From JBBDXS01 sp040902195 (GTDB lineage Bacteria; Chloroflexota; Dehalococcoidia; DSTF01; RBG-16-68-14), in the NCBI GenBank assembly GCA_040902195.1, contig JBBDXS010000012.1:70067-134066 (forward strand): 64,000 nt of DNA. Direction: 5' to 3'. Below are positions 8,013 to 16,203 of this stretch, in pieces. Positions within the stretch are counted from its first letter, which is position 1. Each line of letters begins with the position of its first letter. The notes under the pieces are model-generated. The model ran no database searches. It was not told the origin of the DNA and saw nothing but the letters and a program-made list of their open reading frames with translations. The translations under genes and the position numbers were made by a program.

Positions 8013-9578
8013 CTACAGTTCCGTAATCGTCCCCTTCGTCCCGTCGACTTCGACGAGCTGGCCGTCCTTGATCAGGCGCGTGGCGCCGCGGACGTTGACG
8101 ATCGCCGGGATGCCGAACTCGCGCGAGGCGACGGCGGTGTGGCTGAGCATGCCTCCCACCTCGGTCACGACGGCGCGGGCGACGGTGAAGAGCGGAGTCC
8201 ACGTCGGCTGCGTGACGGGCGTGATGAGGATATCGCCAGGGCGGAGGCGATCGGCTTGGTGGAGGCCGTGGAGCACGCGAGCGGGACCGCGCGCCACGCC
8301 CGCCGACACGCCGGTGCCTTTTAGCTGAAGTCCGCCGCCCATCGCGGAGTCGGACCTGCGTGCGGGGGCAGGAGCTTCGGGCTCGCCCTCCGGAGGGGTC
8401 GCACCGACGTAGGATGGCGGCTCTTGTTTCTGCCAGTGCGCGAACTCTCCCTTGCGCTGCCGGACGAGGTCGTTGACGCGCTCCGCCTTGCCCTGCAGGG
8501 CGTCGCACAGCTCCGGGCTCTGCAAGAAGAAGACGTCGTTCGGCCTTTCGAGACCGACGCGTTGCGCAGCGGCCAGCACGAGGCGGCGCGGCATGCAGAA
8601 GAGCCGCTGATCGAGGTAGAAGTTGTGGTCTTCGAGCTGCGGGGCGACCGCGACTGCGGCGTCGAGGGCGTCCGTGAGCCGCGCGCGGCCCGCGTCGTCG
8701 AGCGCGGCCAGCGTCTCGCGCAAGAACGCCTCGCGCTCCTCGACAAGGCGGCGCTGCTCCTCGCTCGGATCGTAGCCCTCGGTCTGGACGTAGGTGCGGA
8801 GGAGCGTGAGCGGAACGGCCGGGTCCTCGAACCATGTTGGCGTACCGAAGCTGGCGTTGCTGCGCCAGCCGTACTCTTCCAGGTAGGCGTCGAGTGCCTC
8901 GACGAAGGGCGCGGCCTCGGGCTCGGCGCGCAGCCCAGCGAGCGTATCGAGCGCCGTTGCGCTCTCGATCGCGAGGAGGCGTTCGCGCACGAGCGGGATG
9001 CTCCCCGCGATGCGTCCGACTCGCCAGAGCTGCGCGCCCGCGTCGAAGCTCTTCGTGCCGTACCCCTGCACGAGGCGCATCGCGGCGAGATCGTCGCCGC
9101 CGGTGAGATCCTTGTACGCCTCGATGAGAAGGCCCATACCCGCAAAGTGCGGGCTGATCGCCATCGTGTGGAGCTGACCCGAGCGATAGCGGAGCTCCGG
9201 CAGCTTCTCGATCTCGACGATGAGGTCCTCGTTGCTCATCGACGCGAAGTCCGTCGTGCGATAGCGCTCGGTATGCGCGAGGATCTCCGGAAGCACGCTC
9301 TCGCGCCACTGGCTGGCGGCCTCGCGGACGGAGTCCGGCGTGGCCTTGGGCGGCGGTGCGTTGACGTCCCCGCCGAACGCGAAGTAGATGAAGTAGTTGA
9401 ACTGGCGGGGCCGCATCCCCCAACCGAAGCCCTCGAGAAAGCGGTGTGTGCCAAGCTCGAACTCGAGCGGCGGTACCGCGTTCGGCATGTGCTCCGCGCT
9501 GAAGCGCCAGCACTGCTCGGCGTCCGCCGGGTCGTCCCACGTTATGGGGAAGGTCTTGGTGTCTTCAGTCGTCGTCAT
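8013..9578 (-). CDS. Protein with C-terminal PEP-utilising-enzyme mobile (phosphohistidine) domain
   Basis: At 521 residues it has a long helical N-terminal region of unknown fold (residues 1 to about 400), then a linker rich in Pro/Glu/Ala. It ends in the swivelling phosphohistidine domain with GGMLSHTAVASREFGIPAIV; the histidine is the phosphocarrier in PEP synthase, pyruvate phosphate dikinase and related enzymes. No ATP-grasp nucleotide-binding domain and no PEP-binding barrel are present, so it cannot carry out a full PEP synthase reaction alone. Similar stand-alone proteins are annotated only as PEP-utilising enzymes. The phospho-donor or partner is unknown. Confidence 0.8.
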   Translation of the reverse strand: MTTTEDTKTFPITWDDPADAEQCWRFSAEHMPNAVPPLEFELGTHRFLEGFGWGMRPRQFNYFIYFAFGGDVNAPPPKATPDSVREAASQWRESVLPEILAHTERYRTTDFASMSNEDLIVEIEKLPELRYRSGQLHTMAISPHFAGMGLLIEAYKDLTGGDDLAAMRLVQGYGTKSFDAGAQLWRVGRIAGSIPLVRERLLAIESATALDTLAGLRAEPEAAPFVEALDAYLEEYGWRSNASFGTPTWFEDPAVPLTLLRTYVQTEGYDPSEEQRRLVEEREAFLRETLAALDDAGRARLTDALDAAVAVAPQLEDHNFYLDQRLFCMPRRLVLAAAQRVGLERPNDVFFLQSPELCDALQGKAERVNDLVRQRKGEFAHWQKQEPPSYVGATPPEGEPEAPAPARRSDSAMGGGLQLKGTGVSAGVARGPARVLHGLHQADRLRPGDILITPVTQPTWTPLFTVARAVVTEVGGMLSHTAVASREFGIPAIVNVRGATRLIKDGQLVEVDGTKGTITEL

Positions 9579-9732
9579 GGCCAGGAAACGCAGGTACCAC
9601 AGCGTAGGAGATGGACGGCAAAGCGCGCAAACTCCGGAAGGAGCACGTCCGCGGGATGTCTCCTACGGCGACTCTTCGAGAATCCCGCGGCTTCGCGCGA
9701 ATAATCGTCCCTCTGTCACTTTGCGACGTCGA

Positions 9733-9758
9733 GGACAGAGCTGAAGCTCTGTTCCTAC
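9733..9758 (+). repeat. CTAC hairpin repeat
   Basis: ACAGAGCT-GA-AGCTCTGT hairpin followed by TCCTAC; same family as 34532-34557, here with one change in the outer stem. Confidence 0.7.
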
Positions 9759-9776
9759 GGGTGCCAAGCCCCGGCC

Positions 9777-10838
9777 CTACTCCCCCGCGTAGCTCGCGAT
9801 CAGGTCGCCGACGTCCGAGGTGGACATGCCCATCTTGCCGGCGGCGAGCGATTTGATCTTGCCCGAGACCAGCGCGCGTTCGATGGCCCGCTCGATGCGC
9901 TGGGCGGTCTCGTCCTCGCCCAGCGTCTCCATCATCATCTGCCCCGCCGCGATCGCCGCGATGGGGCAGGCGACGTTCATGTTCGTGTACTTGGGCGCGC
10001 TGCCGCCGATCGGCTCGAACATCGAGACGCCGGCGGGGTTGATGTTGCCGCCGGCCGCGACGCCGAGGCCGCCCTGGATCATCGCGCCCAGGTCCGTGAT
10101 GATATCGCCGAACATGTTCTCCGTCACGATGACGTCGAACCACTCCGGGTTCTTCACCATCCACATCGTCGTCGCATCGACGTGCGCGTAGTCACGCTCG
10201 ATATCGGGGTAGTCGGCCTCGCCGACCTCGTGGAACGCGCGGAACCACGTGTCGTGGACAAACGTGAGGACGTTGGTCTTGCCGCAAAGGGTGAGCTTCT
10301 TCTCTCTGTTGCGCTTGCGACAGGCCTCGAACGCATAGCGGATGCAGCGCTCCGCACCGAAGCGCGTCGTCATGTGGATCTGCGTCGACACCTCGTGCGG
10401 CGTGCCCTTGTACTGGATGCCACCCATGCCGCTGTAGAGGCCTTCCGTGTTCTCGCGCACGACGACGAAGTCGATCTCGTCGGGGCCCTTGTCCTTGAGC
10501 GGCGTCTCGACGCCGGGGTAGAGCTTAACGGGGCGCAGGTTGATGTACTGATCGAGCTCGAAGCGCATGCGCAGCAGCAGCCCTTTCTCGAGGATGCCGG
10601 GCGCGACCTCCGGGTGGCCGACCGCGCCGAGGTAGATCGCATCGAACCCGCGTAGCTCGTCGAGGACGGCGTCCGGCAGCGGCTCGCCCGTGCGTAGGTA
10701 GCGCTCGCCGCCGAGGTCGTAGTGCTCCAGCTCGTATTTGACGCCGGTCTTCGCCGAGGCCGCCTCGAGCACCTTCAGCCCCTCGCGCACCACCTCCGGC
10801 CCGATGCCGTCGCCGCCGATCACCGCGATCTTGTACAT
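9777..10838 (-). CDS. Isocitrate/isopropylmalate dehydrogenase family protein (LeuB or tartrate-dehydrogenase type)
   Basis: Starting at ATG 10838 with GAGGAGAGGGG before it, the 353-residue protein begins MYKIAVIGGDGIGPEVV. It carries LRPVKLYPGVETPL, VVRENTEGLYSG, the lysine motif CGKTNVL and the metal/cofactor block NMFGDIITDLGA with GSAPKY. The residues around the substrate loop (LLRMRFELDQYINLRPVKL) look more like tartrate dehydrogenase/TtuC-type members than classical LeuB, so the substrate is unresolved. No leuA, leuC or leuD is nearby, which weakens a leucine assignment. The stop is embedded in a GTAG next to a repeat. Confidence 0.85.
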   Translation of the reverse strand: MYKIAVIGGDGIGPEVVREGLKVLEAASAKTGVKYELEHYDLGGERYLRTGEPLPDAVLDELRGFDAIYLGAVGHPEVAPGILEKGLLLRMRFELDQYINLRPVKLYPGVETPLKDKGPDEIDFVVVRENTEGLYSGMGGIQYKGTPHEVSTQIHMTTRFGAERCIRYAFEACRKRNREKKLTLCGKTNVLTFVHDTWFRAFHEVGEADYPDIERDYAHVDATTMWMVKNPEWFDVIVTENMFGDIITDLGAMIQGGLGVAAGGNINPAGVSMFEPIGGSAPKYTNMNVACPIAAIAAGQMMMETLGEDETAQRIERAIERALVSGKIKSLAAGKMGMSTSDVGDLIASYAGE

Positions 10839-10857
10839 GCCCCTCTCCTCCCCGCGC

Positions 10858-10890
10858 CGGAACCTCAGAACCACGGAACCTTAGAACCGA
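10858..10890 (+). repeat. AGAACC-type tandem repeat
   Basis: Direct repeats of GGAACCTCAGAACCACGGAA style lie between two minus-strand genes, matching the repeats at 6993 and 17252. Confidence 0.55.
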
Positions 10891-10951
10891 GCGGACGATC
10901 TCACCACAGGAATTGGCAGTATATCGAACCGGTGAGCTTGGGGCAGGTTGG

Positions 10952-11824
10952 CTAGATGAGCGCGCTGGCGCTGCCGACGATGACTTTCGTGCCGTCCGGC
11001 TTCTCGCACCAGACCTCGCACTCCGCGCGACGGCGTTCGCCCGCCGGCGTGTACTCGCGCACGACGCCCCGGCATACGGCCGCGCCGTCGCCGCCCCACA
11101 GCACGTTCACGAGCCGGATGTCCATGCGCCCGCCCGCGTACCAGCCCTCGCCGAAGCGTCGCGTCATGAGCTCCGAGAGGAAGCAGACCGGCATCATGCC
11201 CTGCACGACAACGTCCGGGAAGCCCAGCTTCTTCGCTTCCTCCGCGTCGTTGTGGTAGTTCGTGCCGGGCGAGAAGCGTTTGCACATCTCGAGCGTCACT
11301 GCCTTCTCGAGCGGCTCGATCTCCTTCTCGATCGGCCCCTCCGCGACATCGAAGCGCCGCTCGGACGACTTCTCGCGCGATTTATCGACCGCGAGACCGT
11401 CCTCCGCGACTTTGAGGACGAAGCTCTGGTGCGTGCGCCCCCGCATCAGCAGCCGGCCGTCCGGCCCGAAGGCCTGCACCTCGTTCACCACGTAGTCGCG
11501 GTTGCGTTTGATGTAGCGGTCGACGATCATCGCGCGGGTCGTCACGCGGTCGCCCACCATCGCCGGCGCGAACAGCTCCCACTCCTGCCGGGCGTGGAGG
11601 TTGCCCCAGATGTTCGGCAGGTACCAGCGCCCGAAGCGATAGCACTCCGAATGGAGGACCAGCGCAGGCGCGATCGGCCCGCCGAACGGCGAGGCGCCCG
11701 CATACCAGGGATTGCCGTCGTCCAGCGCCTCCGCGTAATCGCGGACGAGCTCCGGGGTAATCTCGTACTCGTGGGAGCCGAGATCGTGGCCGGGCTGGAG
11801 ATCGACTTTCGCTACGGTGACCAT
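10952..11824 (-). CDS. Double hot-dog MaoC-like dehydratase/hydratase
   Basis: The 290 residues split into two hot-dog units. The first has ITPELVRDYAEALDDGNPWY and GGPIAPALV; the second has FSPGTNYHNDAEEAKKLGF and VVVQGMM, the place where R-specific enoyl-CoA hydratases have their Asp/His pair. These proteins hydrate or dehydrate acyl-CoA or acyl-ACP thioesters, often on bulky or branched chains. An SDR related to hydroxyacyl-CoA dehydrogenase and a CoA-transferase lie 5-7 kb away on the same strand, in keeping with a beta-oxidation-like role. The substrate is not known. Confidence 0.8.
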   Translation of the reverse strand: MVTVAKVDLQPGHDLGSHEYEITPELVRDYAEALDDGNPWYAGASPFGGPIAPALVLHSECYRFGRWYLPNIWGNLHARQEWELFAPAMVGDRVTTRAMIVDRYIKRNRDYVVNEVQAFGPDGRLLMRGRTHQSFVLKVAEDGLAVDKSREKSSERRFDVAEGPIEKEIEPLEKAVTLEMCKRFSPGTNYHNDAEEAKKLGFPDVVVQGMMPVCFLSELMTRRFGEGWYAGGRMDIRLVNVLWGGDGAAVCRGVVREYTPAGERRRAECEVWCEKPDGTKVIVGSASALI

Positions 11825-11870
11825 GCGCTCCTCTCGAACGGGGTGAGCACAATCGTAACATACGCAGCGG

Positions 11871-12335
11871 CTACGACGACGGCGGAGCGCTCCCTCCGGT
11901 TACGGCGGCAAGGATGCGTTCGGCGACGGCCTCCATCTGGTGGTCTTGGACGTCGAGGTGCTGCAAGATTGGCCGGATGTGGCGCACGTCGATGCGCTCC
12001 AGAATTTTCTGGACCATCCGCTCCTCCTGCTCCAGGCTGCGCTCCTCGTCCAGGATGCCTTTCAGCAACGCGGCCTGGCTCTCGGTGATCCGGTTCGAGG
12101 CGTTGCCGAGCAAGAAGACCATCAGGAACGTCACGATCGTCGTGCCGGTGTTGATGATCAGCTGCCAGGTATTGCTGAAGTGCGCTAACGGCCCGGTCAG
12201 CGCCCACACGAACACGATGCTGAGCGCGATCGAAAACGCCACCGGCGTACCGATGGCGTAGGACATGAAGTCGGCTACTCGTTCGAACAGCCCCAGCCTT
12301 TGTTCGGGAGCGGCCGCGCCGGCGTGAGCACTCAT
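11871..12335 (-). CDS. Low-affinity iron permease family (PF04120-like) small membrane protein
   Basis: Starting at ATG 12335 with AAAGGAG before it, the protein has 154 residues. Two transmembrane segments (PVAFSIALSIVFVWALTG and IINTGTTIVTFLMVFLLGN) flank the family motif NTWQLIINTGTTIVTF. The C-terminal half is a charged helical extension (DEERSLEQEERMVQK) longer than in the shortest members. Its start overlaps the stop of the YihY gene (ATGA), so both are translated together. Despite the family name, iron transport is not shown for bacterial members. Confidence 0.8.
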   Translation of the reverse strand: MSAHAGAAAPEQRLGLFERVADFMSYAIGTPVAFSIALSIVFVWALTGPLAHFSNTWQLIINTGTTIVTFLMVFLLGNASNRITESQAALLKGILDEERSLEQEERMVQKILERIDVRHIRPILQHLDVQDHQMEAVAERILAAVTGGSAPPSS

Positions 12336-13492
12336 TGCTTTCTCCTTTCGATAGCAGAGTGGGGAGGAGGCTCGTCGCGGTGGTCCTCCGGATGGCGGAA
12401 GACCAGGCCCCGCAGGAATCTCCGGACCTGATCGCTCGCGCTGGGCTCGGGGCCCGTGTCGGGGATCTCGCCGCGACGCATGCGGCCGTACTCGGACGCG
12501 AGCTCCGCGCCGATCAGCAAGATGTTCGCCGTGAGATACGTCCACAGCATGAACAGCAGGATGCCGCCCAACGCGCCGTACGCGCCCGCGTAGTTGTTGA
12601 ACTTCGCGACGTACAGCGCGAACACGTTCTTGAGTAGCTCGAACAGAACGGTGGCGAGCAGCGCGCCCGGCCAGATCTCCGCGATGTTGTGCCTGACATC
12701 AGGCACGTAGCGGTACAGCAGCAAGAACACGGCAAAGCTGAGCAGCGCGGGCAGCATGTATGGCAGCACCGACCAGAAGAAGCCCGTCCCCGTCGCAAGC
12801 GGGCCGAGGTTCTCGTTGCCGAGCTCACGCAGCGTGCGGAGGGCGGCGGTGCCTCCAATCGAGAGGCCGAGCAGCACGCCGATCGCACCGACCATACCGA
12901 GATCGACCAGCTTCTGCCGCACGAGCGGCCGCGGCGACTGCACGCGCCAGGCGATGTTCAGCGAGCGGCGGATCGCGCCGAACATCGCGGACGCAGACCA
13001 CATCATGCCAGCGAGAGCGACGATGGTGAGCGCTCCGCTCGCCTTCGTTACGCCGCGGACCGTATCGATGATCAGGTTGTCGGATTGCACGGAGACCTGG
13101 TCCGGTGCGAGCGTCACGCCGTCGAGGGTCACGCGTTGCCCGCGGTCCACCTCGCCGGCGATCTCCTGCTTTTCGTTATCCGACAAGTGTTCGATGGCCC
13201 GTCGAACGTCATCAGACGTCTGTGCGCCGTACTGCTGCTCGATCGCATCGTAGTTCGCGTCGATCCGCGGAACGCCCGGCTGGACGTTTAGGTAATCAAT
13301 AATCTTGTCCGACACGTCCTCCTGCGCGCTCTGATCGCGAATGACGAGACCGAAGATGGCGACCAGGAAGATCGCGAGCGGAATGATGGAGAAGAGCACG
13401 TAGTAGGAGATGGCCGCCGCCATGTGCGAGCAGGCATCGGCGCTGTAGGCCTTCGCCGTCCCCTTAGTTAGCTTCCAAAGGATGGATCCCAT
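12332..13492 (-). CDS. YihY/BrkB family inner-membrane protein
   Basis: A 386-residue polytopic protein. The N-terminal hydrophobic segment AAAISYYVLFSIIPLAIFLV carries the family pattern of a small-residue/Tyr-Tyr turn. A soluble insert of about 90 residues follows, then five more hydrophobic segments including ALAGMMWSASAMFGAIRRSLN and the terminal GILLFMLWTYLTANILLIGAE. The family was once called RNase BN but is now regarded as a transporter-like membrane family of unknown substrate. The C-terminal tail is charged. It is translationally coupled to the iron-permease-like gene downstream. Confidence 0.88.
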   Translation of the reverse strand: MGSILWKLTKGTAKAYSADACSHMAAAISYYVLFSIIPLAIFLVAIFGLVIRDQSAQEDVSDKIIDYLNVQPGVPRIDANYDAIEQQYGAQTSDDVRRAIEHLSDNEKQEIAGEVDRGQRVTLDGVTLAPDQVSVQSDNLIIDTVRGVTKASGALTIVALAGMMWSASAMFGAIRRSLNIAWRVQSPRPLVRQKLVDLGMVGAIGVLLGLSIGGTAALRTLRELGNENLGPLATGTGFFWSVLPYMLPALLSFAVFLLLYRYVPDVRHNIAEIWPGALLATVLFELLKNVFALYVAKFNNYAGAYGALGGILLFMLWTYLTANILLIGAELASEYGRMRRGEIPDTGPEPSASDQVRRFLRGLVFRHPEDHRDEPPPHSAIERRKQ

Positions 13493-13584
13493 CGGTTAGC
13501 AATGGAGGCCCGGTACCCCGAGCCTCGGCAGAAGCAGTGTAGCACCTGGCCAGACTTCGTCCTCTAGCTAGAGCGGAACATGCA

Positions 13585-13612
13585 ACAGGCCGGGACGAGC
13601 GCCCCGGCCTGT
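13585..13612 (-). terminator. Strong GC hairpin downstream of the SCP2-like gene
   Basis: ACAGGCCGGG (13585-13594) pairs with CCCGGCCTGT (13603-13612). It lies 38 bp past the SCP2-like stop. The T run is weak on both strands, so rho-independent function is plausible rather than certain. Confidence 0.5.
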
Positions 13613-13649
13613 GACTCTTCTTGTGGCAGGCTTGACCCTGTGATGCGGG

Positions 13650-14087
13650 CTACCTCTTCGCGCCGACGGCGAACTGCGTGTCGACCTTCGCCGACGAGTC
13701 GAAGAAGTGCTGGAGGCTCTGATTGAAGCGGTAGAAGGCGTCGCGCTTGTAGCCGTCGAACGAGCGCGCGAAGCCCTCGGGCGTGCTCAAGTCGAGCGTG
13801 TTCAGCGTGTGCTTCAGGTCCGCCGATCCGTGCTCCTTGATATTCTCGATCATCTCGCGCCATTCGTCCGGCGTCTGCTCCAGCCAGAAATCGAGATCGC
13901 GAAGCTCCGACTCGTTGATCTCGCGCACACCCGTGCACTCGAACGCCTCGAACGGCAACTCGTAGAGCGCATCGCCGACCTTGATGCCGACGCGCGCGTC
14001 GACGGTGCCCAGACGCCGGAAACCTTCGTCGTTGTTGACAATGTTGCGTACGGTTTCAAACCACTCGGTGGACGGAAACGTCGGCAT
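13650..14087 (-). CDS. SCP2-like sterol/lipid-binding-domain protein
   Basis: Starting at ATG 14087 (CAGGAGGGCTGAC before it), the 145-residue protein has DARVGIKVGDALYELPFEAFECTGVREI followed by LDFWLEQTPDEWREMIENI. That pairing matches the SCP2 fold seen in proteins that bind acyl-CoA or sterols and often accompany lipid-degrading enzymes. It lies 23 bp downstream of the desaturase-like gene on the same strand and is probably co-transcribed. No catalytic residues are evident, so a carrier role is likely. Confidence 0.7.
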   Translation of the reverse strand: MPTFPSTEWFETVRNIVNNDEGFRRLGTVDARVGIKVGDALYELPFEAFECTGVREINESELRDLDFWLEQTPDEWREMIENIKEHGSADLKHTLNTLDLSTPEGFARSFDGYKRDAFYRFNQSLQHFFDSSAKVDTQFAVGAKR

Positions 14088-14110
14088 GTCAGCCCTCCTG
14101 TCGCGTGCGC

Positions 14111-15343
14111 CTAGGCGCCGTTGTCGTCGCTGGGCGCGTAGGCACGCAGCGTCGGGTTCAGCTTGTCTTTGCGGTCGACCGTCGCCCACGTCAGCCGGTC
14201 GAGGTACTGGCCGACCTGGCGGCGGCGCATCTCATCGTAGATCTTGAGCCCGTCCTGGATCTTGTCCTTGCTCCCTGCGAACAGGATGGCGAACGCTTCG
14301 CGCGTAGCCGAGTCCTTGTCATCCGCGACGAGCAGCGCCTCGCCCTTGTCGATGTAGCGCTCGATCTCCTCGCGGCGCTCCGGGCGATGGAGCAAAACGT
14401 AGCGCAGATGGTTCAGTCCATACGCGATGTGGCGCGCCTTGTCCTGCATCGTCAGACGGAAGATCATCTGCTCCGCCGGGCTGGGCGCGTACCGCTCGCC
14501 GTACTCACACTGCACCAGCGTGAAGCTGTCCTGCAGCACCATCTGCACCGTGACCATCTCGGTGAAGTTGCGGGCGTCCGTGACGGAGCGGAGGCCCCAG
14601 CCGGTGCCCTGGATGCCCAGCCCGCCGCCGTTCGACAGGGCGCGCTTGCGGAACGCTTCGTTGTGGCGCGCGCCTTCGAAGATGACAGTGGAGAGGTAGA
14701 GCTTGACCTCGTGATAGCCGTAGCTCAGCTCCGGCTGCCAGCCGGCGAGCACGTCGGCCTCGAGCTGCGACTTCTCGCTGATGTGCGTGCAGATCTGGCA
14801 GATCGCGCGCTCTAGATCGTCGGGGAGCGGCTTCAGCTCGGCCCACGGGACGTCGCTGGCGGGACGCCATCGGCGCTGGATCGCTTCTTCGTAGAGGTCG
14901 GCGGCGTTGTCTGCCCAGAGCTCCTGCTTCTGGTAGACGGAGTAGCCCATGCCCTCGACGCCGAGGATGGCGACAGCGCCGCGCGGCATCTCGGTCTGGT
15001 ACTCCCAGACATCGGGCACGTCGCCGTACTTTCCGATGTTGATCGCGCCGATCGTGAGGCCGTGCTTCGTCGGCTTGGCGCGCGTGCCCCACTCCGTCGG
15101 GACATGCATCCAGGCGAGGTCGAGCTGGGGGCCGCCCGGCCCGCTGCCGGCGTCGCTCTGGGCCATGAACTCGCGGACCTGCTGCTCCGAGATGCCCATC
15201 TGCATGTAGCGCATCAGGTCGGCGGGCTCCCCGCCGCGGCCGAGCAGCTCGGCGACGAGCTCCTCGGGCCAGGCTGCGGCCTTCGCCATCTGCGCGAGCT
15301 GTTCCGGGATCTCAACGGCGGTCGCGGCAGATTCGTCAGCCAT
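14111..15343 (-). CDS. Ferritin-like/acyl-ACP-desaturase-like helical protein with altered diiron motifs
   Basis: The 410-residue protein has a helical core with two RH motifs spaced as in R2-like diiron proteins: FEGARHNEAF (near residue 224) and QDKARHIAYG (near residue 302). In acyl-ACP desaturases these read EENRH and DEKRH, where the second acidic residue binds iron; here that position is Gly and Lys. The histidines and preceding acids remain. Other acidic helices (DLYEEAIQRRW, EKSQLEADVL) could supply ligands. The gene precedes an SCP2-like protein and has a palindrome 20 bp upstream. Either a new metal site or loss of iron is possible. Confidence 0.65.
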   Translation of the reverse strand: MADESAATAVEIPEQLAQMAKAAAWPEELVAELLGRGGEPADLMRYMQMGISEQQVREFMAQSDAGSGPGGPQLDLAWMHVPTEWGTRAKPTKHGLTIGAINIGKYGDVPDVWEYQTEMPRGAVAILGVEGMGYSVYQKQELWADNAADLYEEAIQRRWRPASDVPWAELKPLPDDLERAICQICTHISEKSQLEADVLAGWQPELSYGYHEVKLYLSTVIFEGARHNEAFRKRALSNGGGLGIQGTGWGLRSVTDARNFTEMVTVQMVLQDSFTLVQCEYGERYAPSPAEQMIFRLTMQDKARHIAYGLNHLRYVLLHRPERREEIERYIDKGEALLVADDKDSATREAFAILFAGSKDKIQDGLKIYDEMRRRQVGQYLDRLTWATVDRKDKLNPTLRAYAPSDDNGA

Positions 15344-15362
15344 GGGACGACTGGCTCCTTAG

Positions 15363-15376
15363 TAAGCGATTGCTTA
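15363..15376. promoter_or_regulatory. Palindrome (putative operator) upstream of the desaturase-like gene
   Basis: TAAGC-GATT-GCTTA lies 20 bp before the start codon, just upstream of AAGGAG. Its size and symmetry suit a TetR-family operator. No TetR gene is in the window. Confidence 0.45.
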
Positions 15377-15525
15377 GTTTCGCAGCCGCCGCCTATCTGC
15401 AATCTGGGATTGGGCTGCGGAAGCATCTTGCCCGATCGAGGGACGCCTCGTCAAGTCGGCCTGAGGCTTGGAACAAGCCGGCCGTCTCCTAGCCAGGAAG
15501 ACGCGGTACCCGACGTGCAAGCCCC

Positions 15526-16203
15526 CTAGTCGGTGGGATGAGCCCCGCAGCCGCCATTGCCATCGGCGGTGAGGCAACTGCCTCCCTTGTCGTAGACATT
15601 GGCAGTGAGTAGGACCGCCATGACCCAGATCGCCACTGCAGCCAGGCACTGCACGACTCGTGCGACAAGCTCCACGCGCGGATTGGGCCGCACGATGACC
15701 GGGGCCTCGTAGAGCCGGTCGGTCAGGAGCGCCACGCCGATGCCGTAGAGCACAATCATGACGACGAACATCGCGAAGACGGCTAGCGCAGGCTCGAAAA
15801 TCTGGAGGTCAACCTCGCCGAGGAAGATCACGCCAGGACCGAACATCATGAGCAGCCCGAAGAAGGCGCCACGCGCCGCGCCCGAAAACGGAAGCCAGCG
15901 ACGAAGGCCGACGTAGATCACGCCACCCATGACGCCGGTGATGGCGCTGAGGACGAGGAGCGTGAACGAGCCGCCGAGCGTGATCTCGCCGACGGTGCCG
16001 AAGTCGGTCTTCGCGCCGTCGGTCGACTTGTCGATCAAGAAGATCAGCCGCATGACGATCCGGCCCGCGATGCCGCCGATGACTGCGCCGCAAAGCGCGC
16101 CCGCGAAGATGCCGGCCGGCAGCGCGCCGAGACCCGCCCGGACCTTCGTGACAAGGCCTCGATTGTCAGGGCGTTGGGTTGAGCTGATCTTGTCTACCGT
16201 TAC
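15526..16203 (-). CDS. Polytopic membrane protein of unknown function; start codon unclear
   Basis: About 225 residues with six hydrophobic segments, among them AGIFAGALCGAVIGGIAG, GGSFTLLVLSAITGVMGG, FFGLLMMFGPGVIFLG and ALAVFAMFVVMIVLYGIG, and a C-terminal Cys-containing tail. The coding sense is convincing, but between the upstream SDR stop (16200-16202) and the first membrane segment there is no ATG, GTG or TTG in frame. The nearest in-frame GTG is 16293, inside the SDR gene and preceded by GAGG; the extra residues would be Arg-rich. The coordinate given is the conservative limit. Function unknown. Confidence 0.6.
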   Translation of the reverse strand, partial: VTVDKISSTQRPDNRGLVTKVRAGLGALPAGIFAGALCGAVIGGIAGRIVMRLIFLIDKSTDGAKTDFGTVGEITLGGSFTLLVLSAITGVMGGVIYVGLRRWLPFSGAARGAFFGLLMMFGPGVIFLGEVDLQIFEPALAVFAMFVVMIVLYGIGVALLTDRLYEAPVIVRPNPRVELVARVVQCLAAVAIWVMAVLLTANVYDKGGSCLTADGNGGCGAHPTD

